9,259 bases of DNA from Bacteroidia bacterium (lineage in GTDB: Bacteria > Bacteroidota > Bacteroidia > Bacteroidales > Prolixibacteraceae). The position numbers and the translations under genes were made by a program. Of this stretch, positions 1 to 6,516 are shown one piece after another (the first letter of the stretch is position 1; each line of letters opens with the position of its first letter). Below the pieces are notes generated by a model. That model had not been told where the DNA came from and did no database searches. It saw only the letters and a list, made by a program, of their open reading frames with translations. The stretch spans positions 1 through 9,259 of the forward strand of contig JANYJT010000115.1 of assembly GCA_025358395.1 (NCBI GenBank), in the 5' to 3' direction.

Positions 1-18
1 TTTTTACAAAAATGGGGA
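1..18. other. Window edge downstream of sufS
   Basis: Only 18 nt follow the sufS stop codon, too few to show whether the operon continues, for example with sufE, sufU, sufA or sufT. The first 12 bases form a tiny A/T inverted repeat (TTTTT-AC-AAAAA). It has no G+C stem, so it cannot be called a terminator. Confidence 0.5.
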
Positions 19-1236
19 TTAAAACATCTTTTGGATACGAATGAGCGCTTCGATAAAGCGATCAGTTTCTTCTATGGTATTGTAAAATGCAAAAGAAGCC
101 CGTGTCATGGCAGTAACTTCATAATGATCCATGACAGGATCTGCGCATAATCTTCCTGTTCGCACGGCGATGCCAAGCTGGTCGAGTAGTGTTCCGAGGT
201 CAAATGGATGTATCTGACCAAGTTGAAAACAGATAACTCCCGTCTTGTCAGGAGATTCACCAAAAAATCGAATGCCCTTTAGTTCCCTCATCTTTTCTGT
301 GGCATGAATCAGAAGTCGGTGTTCATAGGAGGCAATATGTTCTAAACCAAGATTCAGGATATATTTTATGGCACTCCCCAAAGCTATTGCCCCAACATAA
401 TGAGGGGTTCCGGCTTCGAATTTATGAGGAAGTTCATTGTAGGTGGTTTTTTCGAAAGTGACCCGATCGATCATCTCACCACCTCCCAGAAAAGGAGGCA
501 TTTTTTCAAGCCAGATTCGCTTTCCGTATAGTACACCAATCCCGGTTGGTCCATAAATTTTGTGTCCTGAAAAGGCGAAGAAATCACAATCAAGATCTTG
601 AACATCAATGATGATATGAGGCACACTCTGTGCTCCATCAATCAGAACAGGAATGTTGTGGTTGTGAGCGATGCGGATAATTTCTTTAATTGGGTTTACC
701 GTACCAAGCGTGTTTGACACGTGTGTTACCGCCAATATTTTAGTCCGGCTGGTGAGGAGGGACTCCAATAAATCAATTTTTAATTCGCCATTGTCTGCGA
801 ATGGCAATACTTTTAGAGTGGCATGATGCCGTTCGCAGGCCATCTGCCATGGGACGATGTTGGCATGGTGTTCCATTCCGGTGACAATGATCTCATCCCC
901 TTCAGACAGAAATTTTTCACAAAATGATCTGGCAACCAGATTGATGGATTCGGTCGTGCCATGGGTGAAGATGATCTCCTCCCGCTCTTTGGCATGGAGA
1001 AAATCCTTCACTATATCTCGTGCATTTTCGTACGCTTCAGTGGTTTTGATGGCGTGGGAATGCGTGCCCCGATGGATGTTGGCATTGGTCTGCAGGGAAA
1101 ACTCACGAATTTTCTCCACAACTTGTAGCGGACGCTGAGAAGTAGCCGCATTGTCGAAATAGATCCATGGACGATTGTTGACCTGCTGGTCAAGAATCGG
1201 AAAATCTTTTCTAATATCCTTATAATCAAAGGTCAT
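19..1236 (-). CDS. sufS: SufS class II cysteine desulfurase (EC 2.8.1.7)
   Basis: This is a PLP-dependent cytosolic enzyme that removes sulfur from L-cysteine, giving alanine and an enzyme persulfide that feeds the SufBCD scaffold. The 405-residue product has the normal family length and starts at a plain ATG. Visible landmarks are the PLP-stacking His123 (MEHHAN), Asp200 (VLIDGAQS), the PLP Schiff-base Lys226 in SGHK, the catalytic Cys364 in RTGRLCADP, and Arg379 (TRAS) that binds the substrate carboxylate. These numbers coincide with those of E. coli SufS. The segment before the cysteine reads Arg-Leu where E. coli has His-His, which is a variation and not a loss of the nucleophile. It is the last suf gene in view, 141 nt behind sufD, and no strong ribosome-binding site precedes it. 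IscS/NifS-type class I desulfurases are unlikely because the short loop around Cys364 is class II. Confidence 0.96.
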   Translation of the reverse strand: MTFDYKDIRKDFPILDQQVNNRPWIYFDNAATSQRPLQVVEKIREFSLQTNANIHRGTHSHAIKTTEAYENARDIVKDFLHAKEREEIIFTHGTTESINLVARSFCEKFLSEGDEIIVTGMEHHANIVPWQMACERHHATLKVLPFADNGELKIDLLESLLTSRTKILAVTHVSNTLGTVNPIKEIIRIAHNHNIPVLIDGAQSVPHIIIDVQDLDCDFFAFSGHKIYGPTGIGVLYGKRIWLEKMPPFLGGGEMIDRVTFEKTTYNELPHKFEAGTPHYVGAIALGSAIKYILNLGLEHIASYEHRLLIHATEKMRELKGIRFFGESPDKTGVICFQLGQIHPFDLGTLLDQLGIAVRTGRLCADPVMDHYEVTAMTRASFAFYNTIEETDRFIEALIRIQKMF

Positions 1237-1261
1237 AACAATTCTTTTTTGATAACCATTT

Positions 1262-1374
1262 CCATTTCAACCACTCGCCCTGTCTCCTGGTCTCCCTGTC
1301 CTTTTTCTCCGTTTCACTGTTTCTCCGTTTCATTCTTCAAACTCTGGAGTTCCACTCGACCAGTCTCCCAGTCC
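1262..1374 (-). repeat. Degenerate period-8 array in the sufD-sufS spacer
   Basis: Read on the suf transcript strand, the 141-nt spacer is purine-rich and can be cut almost entirely into 8-nt units. Units at 1373-1350 read GACTGGGA, GACTGGTC, GAGTGGAA. A central pair repeats with period 16, as TTTCTCCGTTTCA at plus-strand 1304-1316 and 1320-1332. Units at 1300-1269 read GACAGGGA, GACCAGGA, GACAGGGC, GAGTGGTT. The two ends therefore echo each other: CCACTCG occurs at 1271-1277 and 1352-1358, and 11 of 13 bases match between 1289-1301 and 1362-1374. A small AACTC-TG-GAGTT inverted repeat lies at 1340-1351. No coding frame or promoter was recognised in the spacer. Confidence 0.7.
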
Positions 1375-1377
1375 TTC

Positions 1378-2748
1378 TTACCGGATACATTCTAGTTTAC
1401 AATCATGGCATCTGGAAACTTCACCCCGTAATCTTTTATTTACCAGTCGGTCGATGCTTTGTCTCAGCGGCTCCACACGAATGTTCGATAAAACTTCGTG
1501 TGCAAAGGCGAACATTAACATCAGCCGGGCTTCTTTTTCATTGATTCCCCTGGTTTGCAAATAAAAAAGGGCCTCTTCATTGATCTGTCCAACAGTGGCC
1601 CCATGCGAACATTTCACATCGTCGTTGTCGATCACAAGTTGAGGCTTCGTATTCATTTTGGCCGCCTTGGTCAGAAGTACACTGTTGTTTCTCTGGTTTG
1701 CCTCGGTTTTTTTGGCTCCCGGCATCACATGAATTCTTCCTGTGAATGCAGCACTGGAGTTGTCGTCCAAAACGTTTTTGAATATCTGATTGCTATGACA
1801 ACCGGGTTGACCATGTTCTATAGAAGTAAATGTATCGCTGTGCTGATCTTTGTCTGTGAGGCTGAGCCCAAAAAGAGCTGCATTGGCATTTTCTCCTGCC
1901 AGATCCACGTGAAGATTGTTGCGGGTGATCCCGCCATGGAGTGAGATGGTATTGGAAATTAGTTGCGAATTTCTTGCCTGGCGCACAAAAATCCCATTTA
2001 AATAGGCAGTTCCATTGTGCTGGTTCTGTATCCCGTAGATATCCGCGACAGCGTCTTCATTCAGATATACTTCTGTCAAATAGTTGGCAATATAGCTGTG
2101 AACTGCCAGGGTATGGTCGCAAAACATCAGTTTTACCTGAGAATTATTACCTACAACAATAAGATTGCGTTGAGTAACATAGAGATCCTCTTCGCTTCGC
2201 AACAAATTGATAATTTGAATAGGTTTCTCTACGACAACATGATCCGGAATATAAATAAAAACGCCGTCCATGGCAAAGGCACTGTTGAGGGCAGATACCG
2301 GATCTTTTGAAACATCCGCTATTGTACCGTAATATTTTTCAACCAGCTCCTTATCCTCTTTCCAGGCTCTATTTAAACTTTTGATAATGGTCCCTTTGGG
2401 AAACTGATGAGTTTTGTTTTGATCAAAGTACCAGCCATTTACGTTGAAAAGCAGGTGGGTATCAAATTCCGGAACATCACATGTAAAGACCTCCTGCATG
2501 TCAAAATCAAATGAAGTAGGTTGAAAGGCACGTTTGTAGTTTTCCTGGGTAAAAAGTTTAGTGAGGTCAGTGTATTTGTAATTTTCTACCCTTCTGTCCG
2601 GTATTCCCATCCGCAGGAAAGCAGACAAAGCTAGCTCTCTATGATTTCTGCGAACAGGAGAAGCTCCGTCGTTAAGTAGGAAGGAGTTTTCCAGAAACAA
2701 TCGGGAAATTCTCTGTTCAGTGGACTCTATGTTTGAAATAACTGTCAT
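1378..2748 (-). CDS. sufD: SufD, Fe-S cluster assembly scaffold subunit
   Basis: SufD pairs with SufB on the SufC ATPase dimer to form the cytosolic SufBC2D scaffold where nascent Fe-S clusters are built. The product has 456 residues: a variable N-terminal helical part (about 1-150), then the right-handed beta-helix core (about 180-415), then C-terminal helices. The core ends in KCSHGATVG, where His382 matches the His360 of E. coli SufD that lies at the SufB-SufD interface. The start at ATG 2748-2746 is chosen because it follows the sufC stop after one base. The frame stays open upstream to 2874, but that part would only overlap sufC and does not resemble SufD. The extreme C-terminus carries three cysteines (447, 450, 454) in CHDCKLEC, a possible metal-binding tail. 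Confidence 0.95.
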   Translation of the reverse strand: MTVISNIESTEQRISRLFLENSFLLNDGASPVRRNHRELALSAFLRMGIPDRRVENYKYTDLTKLFTQENYKRAFQPTSFDFDMQEVFTCDVPEFDTHLLFNVNGWYFDQNKTHQFPKGTIIKSLNRAWKEDKELVEKYYGTIADVSKDPVSALNSAFAMDGVFIYIPDHVVVEKPIQIINLLRSEEDLYVTQRNLIVVGNNSQVKLMFCDHTLAVHSYIANYLTEVYLNEDAVADIYGIQNQHNGTAYLNGIFVRQARNSQLISNTISLHGGITRNNLHVDLAGENANAALFGLSLTDKDQHSDTFTSIEHGQPGCHSNQIFKNVLDDNSSAAFTGRIHVMPGAKKTEANQRNNSVLLTKAAKMNTKPQLVIDNDDVKCSHGATVGQINEEALFYLQTRGINEKEARLMLMFAFAHEVLSNIRVEPLRQSIDRLVNKRLRGEVSRCHDCKLECIR

Positions 2749-2749
2749 T

Positions 2750-3505
2750 TTATTGCTCTCCCAGCTCTTTTTTGATCCAGTCGTATCCTTTTTCTTCAAG
2801 CTCAAGAACAAGCTCTTTTCCTGCCGACTTAACAATCTGACCTTTGAACAGCACGTGAACAAAATCAGGCACAATGTAATCCAGCAGCCGCTGATAGTGC
2901 GTCACTACAATTGTCGCGTTCTCAGGCTTTTTGAGTAAATTGACGCCATTGGCAACAATACGCAGCGCGTCAATGTCAAGTCCGCTGTCTGTTTCATCCA
3001 GAATGGCAAGTTTGGGTTCCAGCATGGCCATTTGGAAGATCTCATTTTTCTTTTTTTCGCCTCCGGAAAATCCTTCATTGACAGATCTGTTCGTAAGTTG
3101 GGAGTCGATTTGTACCATCTCTTTTTTCTCACGCATCAGTTTTAGGAAATCACCGGCAGTAAGCTCTTTCAACTGGCGGTATTTGCGTGATTCATTCACC
3201 GCAGTCTTCAAGAAATTGAGCATACTGACGCCGGGTATTTCTACCGGATACTGAAAACTCAGAAAGAGTCCTTCTTTGGCACGAACATCGGCCGACATTC
3301 CAAGAAGGTCTTTCCCATTGAACGAAACTTCACCTTTGGTCACTTCATAATTGGTGTTGCCGGCAAGCACATTGGCGAGCGTACTTTTACCCGAACCATT
3401 GGGACCCATGATCGCATGAACTTCACCTGCATTGATGGTCAGGTTGATACCCCGAAGAATTTCCTTCCCTTCAACACAGGCATGTAAATCTTTAATAATA
3501 AGCAT
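2750..3505 (-). CDS. sufC: SufC, ABC-type ATPase of the SUF scaffold
   Basis: SufC is a soluble ABC ATPase that dimerises on SufB and SufD and drives the rearrangement needed for cluster assembly. It has no membrane partner. The 251-residue product shows Walker A GPNGSGKST (34-42, Lys40), the Q-loop Gln85 in SFQYP, the SufC-type signature FSGGEKKK (146-153), Walker B LAILDE with Glu171, and the H-loop His203 in VTHYQR. Lys40, Glu171 and His203 coincide with E. coli SufC numbering. ATG at 3505-3503 is preferred over a TTG two codons upstream because the MLIIKDLHA beginning is what the family usually shows. The gene sits 137 nt behind sufB and one base before sufD. Confidence 0.96.
   Translation of the reverse strand: MLIIKDLHACVEGKEILRGINLTINAGEVHAIMGPNGSGKSTLANVLAGNTNYEVTKGEVSFNGKDLLGMSADVRAKEGLFLSFQYPVEIPGVSMLNFLKTAVNESRKYRQLKELTAGDFLKLMREKKEMVQIDSQLTNRSVNEGFSGGEKKKNEIFQMAMLEPKLAILDETDSGLDIDALRIVANGVNLLKKPENATIVVTHYQRLLDYIVPDFVHVLFKGQIVKSAGKELVLELEEKGYDWIKKELGEQ
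2756..2762 (-). promoter_or_regulatory. Candidate ribosome-binding site of sufD
   Basis: GGGAGAG lies 7 nt before the sufD ATG, inside the last codons of sufC (Leu-Gly-Glu-Gln-stop). With the one-base gap between the genes it fits translational coupling of sufC to sufD. The bases also encode conserved-looking SufC residues, and Bacteroidota often do not rely on Shine-Dalgarno pairing, so the match may be incidental. Confidence 0.4.
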
Positions 3506-3642
3506 ATTCAATATAATTATACCATATAAAACTCATAATATATGCGGAGTTGAACTCTCACATTTAAATATATTCTGGCTGGACTGCCATGCAGGGCCGC
3601 CTGCGATCTCATCTTCTCATTTTCTCATCTTCCCACTCTAAA
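3506..3642 (-). repeat. sufB-sufC spacer with a tandem 8-mer array
   Basis: Immediately after the sufB stop the transcript strand carries an 8-nt tandem array. On the plus strand it reads TCTCATCT at 3607-3614, TCTCATTT at 3615-3622 and TCTCATCT at 3623-3630, then a degenerate fourth unit TCCCACTC at 3631-3638. Next comes a G+C-rich patch with a 5-bp hairpin GCAGG-GCCG-CCTGC (3591-3604) and a weaker 4-bp one (3576-3589). The remainder before sufC is strongly A+T-rich and contains the odd palindrome GAGTT-G-AACTC at 3547-3557. No U-tract follows the hairpins, so a terminator is not supported; RNA processing is possible but unproven. Confidence 0.65.
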
Positions 3643-5088
3643 CTACCCCACGCTTCCCTCTAAACTAATCTGCAGTAGTTTTTGCGCTTCAACGGCAAAT
3701 TCCATAGGCAGTTTATTGATTACTTCACGTGCGTAGCCATTCACAATCATTCCAATGGCATCCTGGGTCGAGATGCCCCTTTGGTTACAATAGAAGATTT
3801 GATCCTCTCCGATTTTTGAAGTAGTTGCTTCGTGTTCTACCACAGAATTGGGATTTCCAACTTCGATATAAGGGAATGTATGTGCTCCGCAATGATCTCC
3901 CAGAAGCAGGGAATCGCATTGTGAATAATTTCTGGCGTTTTCAGCCCTGGCAGCTACCCTTACCAATCCCCGGTAGGAGTTGGAACTATGTCCTGCTGAT
4001 ATCCCTTTGGATACAATGGTACTTTTGGTGTTTTTTCCCAAATGGATCATTTTTGTTCCGGTATCGGCTTGCTGGTAATTGTTTGTCAGTGCAACAGAAT
4101 TGAATTCTGCCACAGAGTTATCTCCGGCAAGTATACAACTTGGGTATTTCCAGGTTATGGCAGATCCGGTTTCAACCTGATTCCAGTATATTTTTGAAGA
4201 TTCTCCTTTGCAAAGGCCACGTTTTGTTACAAAATTGTAGATGCCTCCGACACCTTCTTTGTTACCGGGATACCAGTTTTGGACAGTGGAGTATTTTACC
4301 TCAGCCCGGTCCATGGCGATGATTTCGACAACCGCTGCATGAAGTTGGTTTTCATCTCTCATTGGAGCCGTACATCCTTCAAGATAAGATACATAGCTGT
4401 CATTGTCGGCAATGATTAGAGTTCTTTCAAACTGTCCGGTATTTCTCGCATTGATCCTGAAATAAGTAGATAGTTCCATCGGACATCTTACCCCTTTGGG
4501 GATGTATACAAATGAACCATCAGAGAAAACAGCGCAGTTAAGGGCTGCAAAAAAATTGTCGTTGGGTGGAACGACCATTCCAAGGTATTTTTGCACCAAA
4601 TCGGGATGATGTTTCACAGCCTCGCTAAAGGAGCAAAAGATGATTCCCAACTCAGCCAGATTTTCCTTGAAGGTAGTTTTTACTGAGACACTATCCATAA
4701 CAGCATCAACAGCGACTCCAGCCAGCATTTTCTGTTCTTCCAGTGGAATTCCGAGTTTGGCAAATGTACTCAGGAGCTCAGGATCAACTTCATCAAGACT
4801 CTCGTATTTTGGCTGTTGCCTGGGAGCTGCGTAGTAGATAATATCCTGGTAGTCAATTTCAGGTATTTTTAGATGTGCCCACTCGGGCATCTTCATTGTC
4901 AGCCATTTTTGGTAGGCTTTCAGCCTGAATTCAAGCATGAATTCAGGCTCTTCCTTTTTTGCCGAGATGATTCTTACTACCTCTTCATTCAACCCTTTCG
5001 GGATGAAATCTGTTTCTATATCTGTTACGAAGCCAAATCGGTAATCACGGCTTGATACTTCGTTTAAGAGGGTATTTTGGTTGTCCAT
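3643..5088 (-). CDS. sufB: SufB, Fe-S cluster assembly scaffold subunit
   Basis: SufB is the subunit that receives sulfur from the desulfurase and carries the nascent cluster in the cytosolic SufBC2D complex. The 481-residue product has the usual SufB length and matches the family along its whole span. Landmarks are the EGCTAP motif with Cys239 (E. coli Cys254), QCDS with Cys391 (E. coli Cys405), and [13 protein letters not shown] with Glu420 (E. coli Glu434). The C-terminal block ends in [19 protein letters not shown]. It is the first gene of the suf operon and is transcribed divergently from thiL. The start ATG has no clear Shine-Dalgarno; the 12 bases before it follow a small inverted repeat. 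It is told apart from SufD by these cysteines and the C-terminal block. Confidence 0.97.
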   Translation of the reverse strand: MDNQNTLLNEVSSRDYRFGFVTDIETDFIPKGLNEEVVRIISAKKEEPEFMLEFRLKAYQKWLTMKMPEWAHLKIPEIDYQDIIYYAAPRQQPKYESLDEVDPELLSTFAKLGIPLEEQKMLAGVAVDAVMDSVSVKTTFKENLAELGIIFCSFSEAVKHHPDLVQKYLGMVVPPNDNFFAALNCAVFSDGSFVYIPKGVRCPMELSTYFRINARNTGQFERTLIIADNDSYVSYLEGCTAPMRDENQLHAAVVEIIAMDRAEVKYSTVQNWYPGNKEGVGGIYNFVTKRGLCKGESSKIYWNQVETGSAITWKYPSCILAGDNSVAEFNSVALTNNYQQADTGTKMIHLGKNTKSTIVSKGISAGHSSNSYRGLVRVAARAENARNYSQCDSLLLGDHCGAHTFPYIEVGNPNSVVEHEATTSKIGEDQIFYCNQRGISTQDAIGMIVNGYAREVINKLPMEFAVEAQKLLQISLEGSVG

Positions 5089-5100
5089 TTGAAATTGTGC

Positions 5101-5192
5101 CTAAGTAGTACTTCAAGTACTTAGAGTAATTGAGGAACTGTATGTGTTGAACTTTAACTCGAAGTACTCAAACTTTAAGTACTCCAAACTTG
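5101..5192 (-). repeat. AGTACT-rich repeats in the suf leader
   Basis: Four copies of AGTACT lie at 5107-5112, 5116-5121, 5163-5168 and 5178-5183. The first two form a perfect 15-nt palindrome AGTACTT-C-AAGTACT (5107-5121). In RNA of the suf strand two mutually exclusive stems are possible: AGUAC/GUACU with a 5-nt loop, or a 7-bp CUAAGUA/UACUUAG (arms at 5118-5124 and 5101-5107). The latter ends 12 nt before the sufB start codon. The other two copies belong to an imperfect repeat with period about 15 (AAGTACTC at 5162-5169 and 5177-5184). The copies could be an operator, a leader structure, or simply another low-complexity spacer. Confidence 0.5.
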
Positions 5193-5232
5193 TATCAGAG
5201 GTATACGAATTTTTAATAAGACTGGATACAAA

Positions 5233-5264
5233 TTGGTGCAAAGATATAAAATGCACTACTTTTG
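5233..5264 (+). promoter_or_regulatory. Bacteroidota-type promoter of thiL
   Basis: TACTTTTG at 5257-5264 is a perfect match to the Bacteroidota -7 consensus TAnnTTTG. A TTG at 5233-5235, 21 nt upstream, can serve as the -33 element. Transcription would begin near 5271, giving a leader of about 27 nt to the thiL ATG. The -33 part is weak, so the call rests mainly on the -7 box and its position. Confidence 0.6.
5239..5246 (-). promoter_or_regulatory. Candidate -7 box of the suf operon
   Basis: CAAAGATA on the plus strand reads TATCTTTG on the suf strand, a full TAnnTTTG match. Transcription would start near 5232 and leave a leader of about 144 nt containing the AGTACT repeats. No good TTTG/TTG -33 element is present at the expected place (about 5264-5270), so this is weaker than the thiL promoter that it overlaps. 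Confidence 0.4.
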
Positions 5265-5297
5265 AAGTGTGATTTGGTAAATAAATCTTCAAAAAAC

Positions 5298-6341
5298 ATG
5301 ACACAGGAAAGAACAAAAAACATTGAATTGGCCGAATTAGGTGAATTTGGTCTCATAAAAAGAGTTACTTCCCAGATAATAATTAAGAATGAAAGTACCT
5401 TAAAAGGAGTCGGGGATGACTGTGCCGTTCTTAATTTTCCGGATCGTAAAATAGTTGTTACCACTGATTTATTGACAGAGGGAGTCCATTTCAATCTGGT
5501 GTATGTCCCCTTGAAGCATCTTGGATACAAAGCAGTTTCAGTTAATATCAGCGATATATGTGCCATGAATGCCATTCCCAGACAAATAACTGTATCATTG
5601 GCGATCTCCTCGAAATTTACCCTCGAGGCCATTGATGAGTTGTACGAAGGAATTCATTTGGCATGTGCTCACTATGGTGTAGATCTGGTTGGAGGTGACA
5701 CCACTTCTTCCCTCACCGGATTAACTATTTCGGTTACTGCCATTGGGGAGAGCCCCGAAGAAGATCTGGTGTACCGGAATGGCGCAAAGCCCACAGATCT
5801 TTTATGCGTGACCGGTGATCTGGGCGGCGCTTACCTTGGATTACAATTGCTCGAGCGTGAAAACGAACTTTTCAGATTGAATCCAACTGTTCAGCCGCAA
5901 CTTTCAGGGTATGATTACATTCTTAGCCGGCAACTGAAACCTGAAGCACGAACCGATATGAGAGAAATATTCAAATCCCTTCAAGTCCGGCCTACTTCGA
6001 TGATTGACATTTCAGATGGCTTGTCTTCCGAAATCCTTCATCTTTGCGAAGAATCCGGTGTTGGTTGTCGTTTGTACGAAGAACGGCTCAGCTTTGATCC
6101 CCAGACCGGAAAAATGGCTGAGGAGATAAACATCAATCCTCTGGTAGCAGCACTGAATGGTGGAGAGGATTATGAACTATTATTTACCATATCTGTAAAG
6201 GAACATGATCAGGTTCGCAATCATCCGGATATTACAGTAATTGGACACATGACAAAGAAAGAGGAAGGCGCAATGCTGGTTACTGCCGGTGGTATTCAGG
6301 AGATTCCGTTACAGGCGCAAGGATGGAATCCTTTGAAGTAG
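5298..6341 (+). CDS. thiL: ThiL, thiamine-monophosphate kinase (EC 2.7.4.16)
   Basis: ThiL uses ATP to phosphorylate thiamine monophosphate to thiamine diphosphate, the active coenzyme, in the cytosol. The 347-residue product follows the AIRS/PurM-like fold order: GEFGLIKR (15-22), metal-binding GVGDDCAVL (37-45), TTDLLTEGVHF (55-65), VNISDICAMNA (82-92), VGGDTT (131-136), SMIDISDGL (234-242), and GGEDYELLF (288-296). All the acidic metal and ATP ligands expected of ThiL appear intact. The ATG at 5298 is preferred over an in-frame TTG at 5262, which lies inside the -7 promoter box and would add 12 residues that are not ThiL-like. The gene ends TAG-TGA, a double stop, where a repeat array begins. 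No other thi gene is adjacent, so it seems to be a stand-alone unit divergent from suf. Confidence 0.96.
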   Translation: MTQERTKNIELAELGEFGLIKRVTSQIIIKNESTLKGVGDDCAVLNFPDRKIVVTTDLLTEGVHFNLVYVPLKHLGYKAVSVNISDICAMNAIPRQITVSLAISSKFTLEAIDELYEGIHLACAHYGVDLVGGDTTSSLTGLTISVTAIGESPEEDLVYRNGAKPTDLLCVTGDLGGAYLGLQLLERENELFRLNPTVQPQLSGYDYILSRQLKPEARTDMREIFKSLQVRPTSMIDISDGLSSEILHLCEESGVGCRLYEERLSFDPQTGKMAEEININPLVAALNGGEDYELLFTISVKEHDQVRNHPDITVIGHMTKKEEGAMLVTAGGIQEIPLQAQGWNPLK

Positions 6342-6380
6342 TGACTAAAGTGACTAGAATGAGCTAAAGTGACTAAAGTA
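6340..6380 (+). repeat. Period-9 array at the thiL stop codon
   Basis: GTGACTAAA (6341-6349), GTGACTAGA (6350-6358), a diverged 10-nt unit (6359-6368) and GTGACTAAA (6369-6377) run head to tail. The first unit shares the G of the thiL TAG stop. Exact AGTGACTA words occur at 6340-6347, 6349-6356 and 6368-6375. Weaker relatives (AAGTA words) may continue to about 6410. Confidence 0.7.
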
Positions 6381-6516
6381 TTTGAGAATATCTCTAAGTA
6401 CAATTAAGTATTGCTGAATATTTCAAAATCCAAAATTAATAACATTTTGGTGTAACGTTTTCGCGTATTTGGCGTCTTATCCAGCATAAGAAAGTTAAAG
6501 AACGAAAGTATTTATC
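6381..6516 (+). other. Spacer upstream of the ABC transporter genes
   Basis: This A+T-rich stretch must hold any promoter of the ABC genes, but no full TAnnTTTG box was found. The closest matches lack the TA (before TTTG at 6446-6449 and 6468-6471). A small hairpin TCTTAT-CCAGC-ATAAGA lies at 6475-6491, about 25 nt before the start codon. Read-through from thiL is also possible, since no terminator-like hairpin with a T-tract is visible. Confidence 0.4.

Noticed and set aside
813..1138. Overlapping open frames within sufS on both strands
   Set aside because: They are out-of-frame shadows of a well-conserved gene and their translations show no domain or start context.
1237..1377. CRISPR array in the repetitive sufD-sufS spacer
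   Set aside because: Units are only 8-16 nt, degenerate and contiguous without spacers, and no cas gene is near.
2749..2874. N-terminal extension of sufD by 42 codons
   Set aside because: The open frame upstream of 2748 lies wholly inside the confident sufC gene, and its translation shows no SufD similarity. The ATG one base after the sufC stop is the natural start.
3506..3511. TTG start two codons upstream for SufC
   Set aside because: The ATG at 3505 gives the family-typical start and makes Walker and H-loop numbering equal to E. coli SufC.
3516..3521. TATAAT-like -10 box on the minus strand before sufC
   Set aside because: It is only about 10 nt from the start codon, has no matching -35, and Bacteroidota use TAnnTTTG. 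The region is simply A+T-rich.
3576..3604. Intrinsic terminator after sufB
   Set aside because: The stem is only 5 bp and no U-tract follows on the suf strand; sufCDS continue in the same direction.
5262..5297. TTG start adding 12 residues to ThiL
   Set aside because: The TTG is part of the -7 promoter box TACTTTTG, so it would precede the transcription start. The added residues do not look like ThiL.
6442..6471. Promoter for the ABC genes from TTTG words at 6446-6449 and 6468-6471
   Set aside because: Neither has TA at the required position before TTTG, so the -7 consensus is not met.
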